This document shows positions 1 to 8,626 of a DNA stretch of 64,000 nucleotides, piece after piece (position 1 is the stretch's first letter; every line of letters starts with the position of its first letter). The DNA is taken from assembly GCA_934663595.1 (NCBI GenBank), contig CAKUKM010000003.1:1-64000 (forward strand). The letters are read 5' to 3'. The position numbers and the translations under genes are program-made. Under the pieces are notes generated by a model that saw only the letters and a program-made list of their open reading frames with translations, did no database searches and was not told where the DNA came from. This DNA comes from an uncultured Clostridia bacterium. GTDB lineage: Bacteria > Bacillota > Clostridia > Christensenellales > Aristaeellaceae.

Positions 1-165
1 GGGGCTATTTTATCGCAGGGAAATCCCATTTCCCGGAGAGAAAATAGCTACCTTACAAGTTTTGCGGCCGGAGTCCGTAGGACTCAAGCAAAACTTGCGT
101 GGGGGTGGCAGTGGCGGGGGAGCTTGCTCCCCCGTCCACCAGCTTGTCAAAATTTTTGACAAGTG
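1..165 (-). repeat. Structured intergenic repeat, copy A (cut by window start)
   Basis: Third copy of the multi-hairpin repeat also found at 33176-33500 and 39874-40135, here on the minus strand and truncated by the window edge. Read on the minus strand it begins next to the terminator of the kinase gene with a stem containing CTTGTCAAAA/TTTTGACAAG (about 140-165), continues with the GGGGGAGC/GCTCCCCC hairpin (about 112-138), a 10-bp stem CAAGTTTTGC/GCAAAACTTG enclosing GAGTCC/GGACTC (about 55-99), and ends in the GCTATTTT/AAAATAGC hairpin at 4-50. The stems match the other copies in position but not always in sequence. The 3' hairpin seen in the other copies lies outside the window. Confidence 0.85.
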
Positions 166-187
166 GATCCGGCAGCATTTGCCGGCT
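166..187 (-). terminator. Terminator hairpin of the sugar kinase gene
   Basis: CCGGCA (169-174) pairs with TGCCGG (180-185) across a 5-nt loop, 12 bp beyond the kinase stop codon on the minus strand. No long U-run follows, because the structured repeat (1-165) starts right after it. By analogy with the other two repeat copies, a second copy of this hairpin is expected beyond the window edge. Confidence 0.5.
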
Positions 188-197
188 CTTGATGCAA

Positions 198-1127
198 TTA
201 GACTCGCTCGATCTGAACCTGATCCAGCAGGCGCTTGTATTCCGCCTTGTCGATCACGCGATAGCTGTCGGTCATGCAGCGCGCGGAGGCGCAGGCAACG
301 CCCATCCGGAACGCGTCCTCCAGCTCGTTGTCGCCGATGAAGCCGCAGGTGAGGCCCGCGACCATCGCGTCGCCCGCGCCCACGGTGGACTTTACGTCCA
401 GCGCCAGCTTCGGCGCATACAGCGTCTTTTCGCCGTCGGTAATCATTGCGCCGTCGCTGCCCAGCGAAACCGTGACCACCGCGACGCCCCGATCGACGTA
501 TTTCAGCGCCGCATCGCGAATTTCGGACAGCGAATTGAGTTTTTCGCCGGTCATCAGCTCCAGCTCGTAGCGATTCGGCTTGATCATGAACGGGCGCGCC
601 TCCAGGCCGTAGCGCATCCGCTCGCCGTCCGCGTCCAGCACGCACCGGCAGCCGAGGCCGTCCACCGCCTGAATCAGCGTCTTGTAGTAATCCGGCGGGC
701 ATCCGGGCGGCAGCGAGCCGGCCAGCACGAGGTAATCCGTGTTTTCCGCATGCAGACAGACCAGATCGGTCATGCGCTTGAGCTGTTCCTCCGTCACCTG
801 CGCGCCGGATTCGTTGATTTCCGTGATTACGCCGGCGGACTGATCGAACACCTTGACGTTCGTGCGCACGCTGCCATCGCACCAGACGAAATTGTATTCC
901 GTGCCGTTGACCATCAGCCGCTTTTCAAACAGCTTCGAGCCCTCGCGGTACATAAATCCGATGCATTCGCTGGCCACGCCCAGCGCGGCGGCGGTCAGCG
1001 CCACGTTGATGCCCTTGCCCGCGGCGACGCTGTGCGCGCTGATCACGCGGTTCAGGCCGCCGGGAACGAATTTTTCAACGTTGACCGTGCGGTCAATGCT
1101 GGGATTGAGCGATATCGTCGTAATCAT
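198..1127 (-). CDS. PfkB-family hexose/1-phosphofructokinase
   Basis: A 309-residue ribokinase/PfkB-fold sugar-phosphate kinase, most like 1-phosphofructokinase (FruK) or tagatose-6-phosphate kinase (LacC), which phosphorylate a ketohexose monophosphate to the bisphosphate in the cytoplasm. Visible: the N-terminal start MITTISLNPSIDRTV typical of this subfamily, the glycine-rich AGKGINVA signature near residue 37, and the catalytic GAGDAMVAG anion-hole motif near residue 250, whose Asp is the base. Length is normal. A GAGAGGA ribosome binding site lies 11 nt before the ATG. It sits 25 bp downstream of glutamine synthetase on the same strand, so the two may be cotranscribed. No PTS gene is in view, so the exact substrate is open. 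Confidence 0.88.
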   Translation of the reverse strand: MITTISLNPSIDRTVNVEKFVPGGLNRVISAHSVAAGKGINVALTAAALGVASECIGFMYREGSKLFEKRLMVNGTEYNFVWCDGSVRTNVKVFDQSAGVITEINESGAQVTEEQLKRMTDLVCLHAENTDYLVLAGSLPPGCPPDYYKTLIQAVDGLGCRCVLDADGERMRYGLEARPFMIKPNRYELELMTGEKLNSLSEIRDAALKYVDRGVAVVTVSLGSDGAMITDGEKTLYAPKLALDVKSTVGAGDAMVAGLTCGFIGDNELEDAFRMGVACASARCMTDSYRVIDKAEYKRLLDQVQIERV

Positions 1128-1152
1128 GATTCACATTTTCCTCTCTGTCTGC

Positions 1153-3237
1153 TTACATTACGCTGAACAGCATTTCGCCGTAGGTCGGATACGGCCAGTC
1201 CTTCGCGCCGGTCAGCAGCTCCGCCTCGTCCGCGGCCGTGCGCAGCGCGCGCATCAGCGGCAGCAGCCGGTCGCGGCAATAGCGCGCGGCCTCGAGGGCG
1301 GAGGAAGCGGGCGTGGCGGCGATCGCCGCGTCCAGCGCTTCGGCGCTTTCGTGCATTTTCGCCATGTGTCTGGAAAGCGCGCGCAGCGTATCGATTTCAT
1401 AATCCGCCGGAATGTTCAGCTCGGCCTTCTCGCGCGCGCCGCCGGCCAGATTGCGGGTGAATGCGGCGAGGGCGGGAAGAATGCCGCGCCGGGCCATGTC
1501 CAGCATCGTCAGCGCTTCGATATGCAGCACCTTTCCATATTCCTCCAGCAGGATCTCCTGCCGGGAGCGCAGCTCGGTTTCCGTGTAAATGCCGTGCCGG
1601 GCGAAGAGCTGCACGTTCTTTTCGTCCGCCAGATGCGAAATCGCGTCCACGGCGTTGGTGAAGTTCAAAAGTCCGCGGCGGCGCGCCTCCTCCACCCATT
1701 CGGAAGTATAGTTGTTGCCGTTGAACAGAATGCGCTTGTGCTCGCGAATCGTGCGGCGAATCAGATGCATCACCGCGTAATCAAAGCTCTCCGCGCCCTC
1801 CAGCTCGTCGGCGAAGTCCTTCAGAACGTCGGCCACGATCGTATTCAGCACCGTGTTCGGCCCCGAAATTGAAAACGACGAGCCCGGCATGCGGAATTCA
1901 AACTTGTTTCCCGTAAATGCAAACGGCGAGGTGCGGTTGCGGTCAGTCGCATCGCGCTTGAACTTCGGAATCGTGCCGATGCCCACGTCCATAACGTCCA
2001 TTTCGTCGGGATTGAAGTCCGCCTTGTGCTCGATGGCCTCGAGAATGGCCGCGATGTCGTCGCCCACGAACATCGAAATGATCGCCGGCGGCGCTTCGTT
2101 GCCGCCCAGACGATGATCGTTTCCCGCGGACGAGGCCGCGATGCGCAGCAGATCCTGATGCTCGTCCACCGCGCGGATCACAGCGCACATGAACAGAAGA
2201 AACTGCGTGTTCCTGGCCGGATTCTTGCCGGGATTCAGCAGATTTTTGCCCGTGTCGGTCGAAAGCGACCAGTTGTTGTGCTTGCCGCTGCCGTTTACGC
2301 CGTCGAACGGCTTTTCGCCCAGCAGACAGGCGAGCCCGTGCTTCCGCGCGAGCTTCTGCATCAGCTCCATCGCCAGCTGATTGTGGTCGGCGGCGACGTT
2401 TACGTCGGTAAATACCGGCGCGAGCTCGTGCTGCGCGGGCGCGACCTCATTGTGCTCCGTGCGCGCGAACACGCCGATTTTCCACAGCTCCTCGTCCAGA
2501 TCGCGCATGAAATCGGACACGCGGGCCTTCAGCGCGCCGTAGAACTGGTCGTCCATTTCCTGGCCCTTGACCGGGCGCGCGCCGAACAGCGTGCGGCCCG
2601 TATAGCGCAGATCCGGGCGCTTTAAAAACATCTCCTGATCAATCAGGAAATACTCCTGCTCCGGGCCGGCGGTCGGGAACACGCGGGAAACGCCTTCCTC
2701 GCCGAAGAGCCGGAGAATGCGCCGGGCCTGAATGTTGATCGCCTGCATGGAGCGCAGCAGCGGCGTTTTCTTGTCCAGCACCTGCCCGGTAAACGAGCAG
2801 TACGCCGTCGGAATGCAGAGCGTGCGGTCCTTGATGAAGGCATACGAGGTCGGATCCCACGCGGTATAGCCGCGCGCTTCAAATGTGGCGCGCAGACCGC
2901 CGGACGGGAACGACGACGCGTCGGATTCGCCGCGCACGAGTTCCTTTCCGGAGAATTCCATGATGACTTCGCTGTTGCTGACCGGCGTCAGGAACGCCTC
3001 GTGCTTTTCGGCGGTGATTCCGGTCATCGGCTGGAACCAGTGGGTGAAGTGCGTCGCGCCCTTTTCGATGGCCCAGTCCTTCATTGCGTTGGCGACCACG
3101 TCCGCGATATCGCGATCGAGCTCGCGCCCGCTCTGAATCGCGCGCTGCAATGCCCGGTAATCCGCGTGGGGGAGGCGGTCCTTCATGACGGAATCGTTAA
3201 ACACCATGCTGCCGAAAATTTCCTTGATTTTGCTCAT
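1153..3237 (-). CDS. glnN: Type III glutamine synthetase
   Basis: Makes glutamine from glutamate, ammonia and ATP in the cytoplasm. At 694 residues it has the length of the type III (GlnN) family, much longer than GlnA (about 450). Family motifs seen in order: TAGPEQEYFLID near 190, NEVAPAQHELAPVF near 260 and NGSGKHNNWS near 315 (metal and glutamate sites), then ARNTQFLLFMCAV. The start at 3237 is preferred over an ATG three codons upstream because GAAGGG lies 9 nt before it and would touch the earlier ATG. A TATAAT lies about 30 bp upstream on the minus strand without a clear -35. No other nitrogen gene is nearby. Confidence 0.95.
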   Translation of the reverse strand: MSKIKEIFGSMVFNDSVMKDRLPHADYRALQRAIQSGRELDRDIADVVANAMKDWAIEKGATHFTHWFQPMTGITAEKHEAFLTPVSNSEVIMEFSGKELVRGESDASSFPSGGLRATFEARGYTAWDPTSYAFIKDRTLCIPTAYCSFTGQVLDKKTPLLRSMQAINIQARRILRLFGEEGVSRVFPTAGPEQEYFLIDQEMFLKRPDLRYTGRTLFGARPVKGQEMDDQFYGALKARVSDFMRDLDEELWKIGVFARTEHNEVAPAQHELAPVFTDVNVAADHNQLAMELMQKLARKHGLACLLGEKPFDGVNGSGKHNNWSLSTDTGKNLLNPGKNPARNTQFLLFMCAVIRAVDEHQDLLRIAASSAGNDHRLGGNEAPPAIISMFVGDDIAAILEAIEHKADFNPDEMDVMDVGIGTIPKFKRDATDRNRTSPFAFTGNKFEFRMPGSSFSISGPNTVLNTIVADVLKDFADELEGAESFDYAVMHLIRRTIREHKRILFNGNNYTSEWVEEARRRGLLNFTNAVDAISHLADEKNVQLFARHGIYTETELRSRQEILLEEYGKVLHIEALTMLDMARRGILPALAAFTRNLAGGAREKAELNIPADYEIDTLRALSRHMAKMHESAEALDAAIAATPASSALEAARYCRDRLLPLMRALRTAADEAELLTGAKDWPYPTYGEMLFSVM

Positions 3238-3320
3238 GCGCTTCATCCCTTCGGGCGTTTTCCTCTATTATAGAATTTGCTTGTAAACTCCGCTAGAGCG
3301 CCCCGCGATCCGGCGCGCTT

Positions 3321-4679
3321 TTAATTCTCCGCGCCCTCAGTGGGCTCGGGCGTCGCCGGGGCGGTCACGACGTTGATCGTGAATCGCGCCTCCGCGCCGC
3401 CGGCGGCCGTTGCGATGATCGTGGCCGTTCCATAGCCGCCGGTCGGCTGAACGATACCGTCGTCCGTGACCGTCGCGACCAGCTCGTTGTCCGAAATGAA
3501 TTTCACACGCGGATCGTCCGCGTCCGCCGGCGTAACCACCGCGTTCAGCGCAATCGGCTCTTTGGCCTCTTCGCGCAGCAGCGTAATTTCCGTCTTGTCC
3601 AGCTCGATTTTGTGCACCGTGGTCTTCACCTGCACGCGGCAGACGGCGGTGAAGCCGTCCGCGGAGGCGGTGATGGTCGCATTGCCCGAGGCAATTGCAT
3701 TCAGCGCGCCGTTTTCCACCGTCGCAACCGACGGGTTGTCGCTCGTCCAGTCGATGTGATGGCGCGCGCTCGAGGCGTCGCCGATCAGCTGCGCGTCCAG
3801 CGCGAGCGCCGTTCCTCGTTCGATGACCACGCTGGTCGGATTCAATTGGAAATCCCGCGCCGCGGGCTCTACGGTAATCGTCGCGGAATTGGCAAGGCCG
3901 CCCTTCGTGTGCAGCGTCACGATGGCCACGCCGGGCGCGATCGCGTGCACGATGCCCGATTCGCCCACGGAGAGCACGTCGGTCGCACTGCTCGTCCAGC
4001 TCAGCGGCGTGTCGGTGGAGTCCTCCGGCAGCAGCGAGGTGCGCAATTGCAGCTTCGCGCCCACGCCGAGCGTCATGTCGCCCGGAATGATCGCCACCGC
4101 CGTGCCGCGGACGTTGACCGTGACCTTCGCGGCGGCGGCATAGCCCTCGTCGGTGGTGGCCACGATATAGGTTTCGCCCGCGCCGATCGCCGTCACGCGG
4201 CCCGCGCCGTCCACGCGCGCAACCGCCTCGTTTGCCGAATACCATTCCACGCCGCGGCCGGACGCGCCCTCGTTGTAGACGCACGAAAGGCCGCTGACGT
4301 CGCCCTTATTCAGCGAAAGCGAATCCACGCTCAGCCGGAAGCTCGTGACCGGCACGCCGGAGACCGTAATCAGCGCCTGTGCGCGCAGACCGTCCTCCGC
4401 ATTCAGCCATACGCGCGTCTTCCCGGGCGATACGGCGGTGATCATGCCGCTTTCGTCCACGGACGCAATCCCCGGCGCTTCGGAGGCGAAGGAAACCGCT
4501 TGCTCCTGCGCGGATTCAAAGGCGTAATTCATTACGAAGCGCTCGCCGGGCTTCAGGGTAAGCTCGCTCACGCCGGGAATCAGCCGCGGCTCCTTTCCCG
4601 CACGCATCGGCACGAACAGAAGCGCCGCCGCCAGAACCGCCGCGGCCCACGCCACCAGTTTATTGAAAGTCGTTTTCAT
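3321..4679 (-). CDS. Exported protein with five Ig-like (Big2) domains
   Basis: A 452-residue surface or secreted protein. The N-terminus has a Lys followed by a hydrophobic stretch (residues about 8-24), consistent with a signal peptide or anchor. The remainder is five tandem bacterial Ig-like group 2 domains of about 80 residues, each ending in the usual pattern of A-x-V, a turn, and G-x-A-x-I/V (for example SGNATITASADGF). No enzymatic domain, LPXTG or choline-binding motif is present. The start at 4679 has GGGAGG 13 nt upstream; an upstream in-frame extension would run through its own promoter. It is transcribed divergently from an L,D-transpeptidase gene from back-to-back promoters, suggesting a cell-envelope role. 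Big2 domains usually give length and adhesion. Confidence 0.8.
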   Translation of the reverse strand: MKTTFNKLVAWAAAVLAAALLFVPMRAGKEPRLIPGVSELTLKPGERFVMNYAFESAQEQAVSFASEAPGIASVDESGMITAVSPGKTRVWLNAEDGLRAQALITVSGVPVTSFRLSVDSLSLNKGDVSGLSCVYNEGASGRGVEWYSANEAVARVDGAGRVTAIGAGETYIVATTDEGYAAAAKVTVNVRGTAVAIIPGDMTLGVGAKLQLRTSLLPEDSTDTPLSWTSSATDVLSVGESGIVHAIAPGVAIVTLHTKGGLANSATITVEPAARDFQLNPTSVVIERGTALALDAQLIGDASSARHHIDWTSDNPSVATVENGALNAIASGNATITASADGFTAVCRVQVKTTVHKIELDKTEITLLREEAKEPIALNAVVTPADADDPRVKFISDNELVATVTDDGIVQPTGGYGTATIIATAAGGAEARFTINVVTAPATPEPTEGAEN

Positions 4680-4727
4680 TCGACAAAAATCCTCCCGCCA
4701 GGCAATAGGCATTCCAACACAATGATA

Positions 4728-4756
4728 ATTATACGTCCAAATCCCGATTCGGTCAA
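4728..4756 (-). promoter_or_regulatory. Sigma-A-type promoter for the Big2 gene
   Basis: TTGACC-N17-TATAAT on the minus strand, with the -10 at 4728-4733. It is back to back with the plus-strand promoter at 4761-4789, only 4 bp between the two -35 boxes. Confidence 0.75.
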
Positions 4757-4760
4757 GATA

Positions 4761-4789
4761 TTGCAATTCAATGCAAGCTATGTTATAAT
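4761..4789 (+). promoter_or_regulatory. Sigma-A-type promoter for the L,D-transpeptidase gene
   Basis: TTGCAA-N17-TATAAT, with the -10 at 4784-4789 and a short leader to the start codon at 4822. Confidence 0.75.
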
Positions 4790-4821
4790 TTATAACGATG
4801 TTGATTTTAAGGAGAATGCGC

Positions 4822-6723
4822 ATGAAGAGATGGCTGGTCGCTGCCCTGACGCTGCTGTTGGTTCTTTCGCCGCTTTCGGCGCTGGCCGATTACGATATGC
4901 CGTATTACATCGGCGTGGATATCACCAACCAGATCGTGACGATCTATCGCACGGCGGACGGCGCGATCGTGCGCCAGATGGCGTGTTCGACCGGCATTGA
5001 GGACAATACGCCGCTGGGCGTGTTCGATCTGCCCGCGAAGCGGCGCGACAGCGAGCGCACCGAATGGTACTACCTGCCGGAATTCAAGTGCTATGTCAAA
5101 TACGCCACGCGCGTAAAGAACAAATTTCTGTTCCATTCCTGCGAATATGCCTCCCAGGATGAAAGCACGGTCTTTCAGGAGGATATCGACATGCTCGGCT
5201 ATCCCGCGAGCCACGGCTGCATTCGCCTGCTCCCGGAAAACGCCAAATGGATTGCGCTGAACTGCCTGAAGGGTACGAAATGCCGCATTTACAAGAGCGA
5301 GGCGTTCGACGAGGATCTGCGCGATCTCGTAATTTCTTCTACATATACCATCGACAGCGGAATCAGCTATGAGGAATGGCTCGGCAAGCCGACCGATCCG
5401 GATACGCTCGGCCGCTTTACCAGCGGCGAAAAGGTCGGCGCGCTGCAGACGCGCCTGAAGGAGCTCGGCTTCTATTCCGGCGAGATCGACGGCTTTTATC
5501 GCACGACGACGGTCAACGCCGTGACGGAGGCGCAGCAGATGATGGGCCTCGCGCAGACCGGCCAGGCCGATCCCGCGTTTATCGAGGCAATGAACGATCC
5601 CGATGCGCCGACTTCGATGAACGCGCCGATTTCCGAGGGCATGAGCGGCGAGAACGTGCGCGCGCTGCAGGAGAATCTCGCGGCGCTGAAGCTGTATGCG
5701 GGCGCGATCGACGGCATATGCTCCCCGGAGCTTACGGAGGCGATCAAGGCGTTTCAGCGCGCGTATATTTACTTTGTAGACGGCGTGGCGACGGCCGAGG
5801 CGCAGAAGGCGATCTTCTATGAGGCCGAAACGGTCAAGGGCCTGTTTGTCGATTCGGAGGATTATTCTCTGGAGCAGGCGCAGGGCACGATCGTGCGCGC
5901 GCTGGTTACGGTAAAATCCAGCGATCGCGTGAAGCTCCGCTCCGAACCGAGCTCCGACAGCACCGCGCTCTGCCTCGTTCCGAAGGGCTACGAGGTGATG
6001 GTGCTCGGCGAAAGAAACGGTTGGGCGCTGGTCGGCAGCGGCGGAAACACCGGCTATCTGCATACCAACAATTTAATTACGCTCACACAGGAGACGGCCA
6101 CGCTGACCTATACCGACGCGGCCGGAACGCGCTATACCATCGGCAAAACGCCCGAGCAGTATGCGGCGGGGGCGGCGTATCCGTATGTGGAATTCGCCAA
6201 TTACCTTTCGGGCCGCGGCGCGCTGACGGAGTTTGAATCGGTCGAGAGCTATGCGACCGTCCAGACCGGCGGCGCGGAGCTGAATCTGCGCGCGGTTCCG
6301 GATTCGGCCGGCGCGGTGCTCGCGCGCATGCAGGACGGCGCGCGCGTGCATGTGATCGTGCAGGGAATCGGCTGGAGCCTGATTTCGGCGGACGGCCAGC
6401 GCGGCTATGCGCTGAATGATTATCTGGAATTCTTCCGCGGGCCGAAGGATTATCTGGGTGACACGCTGCCCGAGGACGCGACGGCGGACGAATACCTCGA
6501 AATGTTCCAGTACGGCTGCATTTCCGGCGTGTGCGCGATCGTGACGGCGGAGGACGGCGCGCCGGTTTACAGCGAATCGAACGGCGCGGGCAATCAGATC
6601 GGCTATCTGCCGGTCGATCTCGAGCTGAAGCTGATTTCCACCTCCGGCGGCTGGAGCCTGATCGACCTGAACGGCAACCGCGGCTATATGAGCAACGGCG
6701 CGCTGACGTTCGTGGCCGAATAG
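4822..6723 (+). CDS. Exported L,D-transpeptidase with PG-binding and SH3 domains
   Basis: Cell-wall enzyme that forms 3-3 crosslinks or attaches proteins to peptidoglycan outside the membrane. Of 633 residues, 1-22 form a signal peptide ending SALA; about 25-160 form the YkuD catalytic domain with the signature SHGCIRL, giving catalytic Cys133 and His131. Two peptidoglycan_binding_1 repeats follow (about 190-315, each with the ALQ-x3-L core), then three SH3-like wall-binding modules (about 360-420, 475-540, 570-630). The start at 4822 is chosen because AAGGAG lies 7 nt upstream; the ATGs at 4798 and 4816 lie before or against that site. It shares a divergent promoter region with the Big2 gene. 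Confidence 0.92.
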   Translation: MKRWLVAALTLLLVLSPLSALADYDMPYYIGVDITNQIVTIYRTADGAIVRQMACSTGIEDNTPLGVFDLPAKRRDSERTEWYYLPEFKCYVKYATRVKNKFLFHSCEYASQDESTVFQEDIDMLGYPASHGCIRLLPENAKWIALNCLKGTKCRIYKSEAFDEDLRDLVISSTYTIDSGISYEEWLGKPTDPDTLGRFTSGEKVGALQTRLKELGFYSGEIDGFYRTTTVNAVTEAQQMMGLAQTGQADPAFIEAMNDPDAPTSMNAPISEGMSGENVRALQENLAALKLYAGAIDGICSPELTEAIKAFQRAYIYFVDGVATAEAQKAIFYEAETVKGLFVDSEDYSLEQAQGTIVRALVTVKSSDRVKLRSEPSSDSTALCLVPKGYEVMVLGERNGWALVGSGGNTGYLHTNNLITLTQETATLTYTDAAGTRYTIGKTPEQYAAGAAYPYVEFANYLSGRGALTEFESVESYATVQTGGAELNLRAVPDSAGAVLARMQDGARVHVIVQGIGWSLISADGQRGYALNDYLEFFRGPKDYLGDTLPEDATADEYLEMFQYGCISGVCAIVTAEDGAPVYSESNGAGNQIGYLPVDLELKLISTSGGWSLIDLNGNRGYMSNGALTFVAE

Positions 6724-6753
6724 GCGTTTTAATCAGAAAGGCGAAGGAAAGAC

Positions 6754-7758
6754 ATGGCGACCATCAAGGACGTCGCGGAAGCGGCGCAGGTTTCGATAGG
6801 CACAGTTTCAAAATACATCAACGGCATTCACATTCGGGAAAAGAATCGCGCCTCCATTGAAAAGGCGATCGAGGCGCTCGGCTATCGCATCAATCCGACA
6901 GCGCAGGCGCTGAAGACGAATCGCACCCGCAGCGTCGCGATCATGCTGCCGAGCATCACCAGCGCGTATTCGCCGCGCATCATTTCGCAAATCGAGGCGA
7001 CGCTGTCGGAATTCGGCTATACGGTCATGATCATGGACACCCACGGCGACCACGAGCTGGAGGGCAGAAAGATCGAAATGATGCTGGATCGCCGCGTGGA
7101 CGGCTTCGTCGTGTTCCCGATCGATCAGGACGGAAGAAATTATCGGCGCATTCTCGATTCAGGCGTGCCGATGTGCCTGGTGGACACGCGCATGAGCGAT
7201 TTGCCCTGCGTGCAGGTGCTCAGCGAAAATGCCGGCGCAACGCGCGCGGCGACGGAAATGCTGCTGGACGAGGGCCATACCCACATCGGAATCATCACCG
7301 GAAACGCGGAAAACGCCACGGCGATGGAGCGCCTGCAGGGCTATCGCGAGGCGCTTTTGCAGCGCGGAGTTGCGGTAGAGGAATCGCTGATCGAGATGGT
7401 TCCGGATTTTTCGGAAAAGGGCGGCTATCAGAGCGCGATGCGACTGATGCGCAGCAAAGATCGTCCGACGGCGATTCTGGTCTGCAATTTCTATACCACG
7501 CTCGGCGCGACCTGCGCGCTGATGGATCTGGGGCTGGAGTTCGGGCGCGAGATCCGCGTGGTCGGCTTTGACTACGAACGCCTGCCGCGCATTGCGCGCC
7601 GCCCGATGGGAATCATTACCCAGGCCATTCAACAAATCGGCGAGGTCGTCGCGCAATCGCTGCTGAAGCAGATGAACGGGGAAGCGCACACGGAGGTGAT
7701 CCGCATTCCCACCCAATACGCGGAATGGACGATGGAAACCATTCTCCAAACAAGATAA
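6754..7758 (+). CDS. LacI-family transcriptional regulator
   Basis: A 334-residue sugar-responsive repressor of normal LacI length. The N-terminal helix-turn-helix and hinge are clear (TIKDVAEAAQVSIGTVSKYI at 3-22, then the hinge region with NPTAQALKTNRT), followed by a periplasmic-binding-protein-like effector domain (residues about 60-330) that usually binds a sugar or sugar phosphate. It lies 30 bp after the L,D-transpeptidase gene on the same strand and is closed by a strong terminator. The target is unknown; the GH32 hydrolase operon at 7.8-12.1 kb is a nearby candidate, but I saw no shared operator. Confidence 0.92.
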   Translation: MATIKDVAEAAQVSIGTVSKYINGIHIREKNRASIEKAIEALGYRINPTAQALKTNRTRSVAIMLPSITSAYSPRIISQIEATLSEFGYTVMIMDTHGDHELEGRKIEMMLDRRVDGFVVFPIDQDGRNYRRILDSGVPMCLVDTRMSDLPCVQVLSENAGATRAATEMLLDEGHTHIGIITGNAENATAMERLQGYREALLQRGVAVEESLIEMVPDFSEKGGYQSAMRLMRSKDRPTAILVCNFYTTLGATCALMDLGLEFGREIRVVGFDYERLPRIARRPMGIITQAIQQIGEVVAQSLLKQMNGEAHTEVIRIPTQYAEWTMETILQTR

Positions 7759-7761
7759 AGC

Positions 7762-7796
7762 AAAGCGCTGCACGCAATGAAAGCGTGCAGCGCTTT
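7762..7796. terminator. Bidirectional terminator between lacI-type gene and nfo
   Basis: A perfect 14-bp stem (AAAGCGCTGCACGC with its complement, 7762-7775 and 7783-7796) with a 7-nt loop, flanked by A and T runs, between convergent genes. This is a single undivided hairpin, unlike the duplicated ones at 33.1 and 39.8 kb. Confidence 0.9.
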
Positions 7797-7798
7797 TC

Positions 7799-8626
7799 CT
7801 ATGCCCATTCGCGCAGCATGCGGATTTCCGCGGCGTAGCCGGGCAGATCGTTCGGCGTTTCCAGAATAAACGGCAAATTCCGCAGCGCGGGATGCCGGAC
7901 GATGCGCCGAAACGTCTCCGCGCCCAGCGTGCCCAGACCGATTTTCTGGTGGCGATCCTTGCGGCTACCGGGCGGATTCATGCTGTCGTTCAGGTGAATC
8001 GCCTTCAGGCGCGAAAGGCCGATAATCTTGTCGAATCGCGTGAGCACGCCGTCGAGATCGCCCGAAAGGTCGTAGCCCGCGTCGCTGACATGGCAGGTGT
8101 CCAGACAGACGCCCGCGCGCTCGCGCTGATCAAGCAAATCGATGATCGCGCGAATTTCCTCGAAGATTCCGCCGATTTCGCTGCCCTTGCCGGCCATCGT
8201 TTCCAGCAGCACCGTCGCGCGCAGATTTTTCGGCATCGCCAGATTCAGCGTTTCGGCAATCAATGCAATGCCCTTTGCCGCGCCCTGGCCGACATGGCTG
8301 CCGGGATGCAGATTGTAGAGCGCGCCGGGAAAGAATTCCAGCCGCGCCAGATCCTCGCTCAGCGCGCGCCGCGCAAAATCCAGCACCTCCGGCCGCGCCG
8401 CGCAGGGATTCAGCGTGTATGGCGCGTGCGTCACGATCGGGGCGAAGGCGTGCTCCTGCATCAGGGCAATCAGCGCGCCCGCGTCGCTTTCGTCAAACGC
8501 CTTCGCATTGCCGCCGCGGGGATTGCGCGAGAAATATTGAAACGTGTCCGCGCCGAGGGCGAGCGCCTCCCGCCCCATCGCGAGATAGCCCTTCGACGCG
8601 CTCAAATGACAACCGATGTGCAGCAT
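7799..8626 (-). CDS. nfo: Endonuclease IV (AP endonuclease)
   Basis: Zinc-dependent enzyme that cuts DNA 5' to abasic sites in base-excision repair. The 275-residue length is standard. Visible family features: start MLHIGCHLSASKG, the metal-ligand region NLHPGSHVG near residue 107, signature CLDTCHVSDAGYD near 175, and HLNDS followed by DRHQKIGLG near 215-225. It begins directly after the stop codon of the GH32 gene with GGAGG 5 nt before its ATG, so it is the last gene of the hom-asd-GH32-nfo operon. The pairing of a repair gene with these metabolic genes is probably historical. Confidence 0.95.
   Translation of the reverse strand: MLHIGCHLSASKGYLAMGREALALGADTFQYFSRNPRGGNAKAFDESDAGALIALMQEHAFAPIVTHAPYTLNPCAARPEVLDFARRALSEDLARLEFFPGALYNLHPGSHVGQGAAKGIALIAETLNLAMPKNLRATVLLETMAGKGSEIGGIFEEIRAIIDLLDQRERAGVCLDTCHVSDAGYDLSGDLDGVLTRFDKIIGLSRLKAIHLNDSMNPPGSRKDRHQKIGLGTLGAETFRRIVRHPALRNLPFILETPNDLPGYAAEIRMLREWA

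Noticed and set aside
4798..4821. Earlier ATG codons for the L,D-transpeptidase
   Set aside because: The AAGGAG site at 4809-4814 lies after the first and too close to the second; 4822 gives a clean signal peptide.
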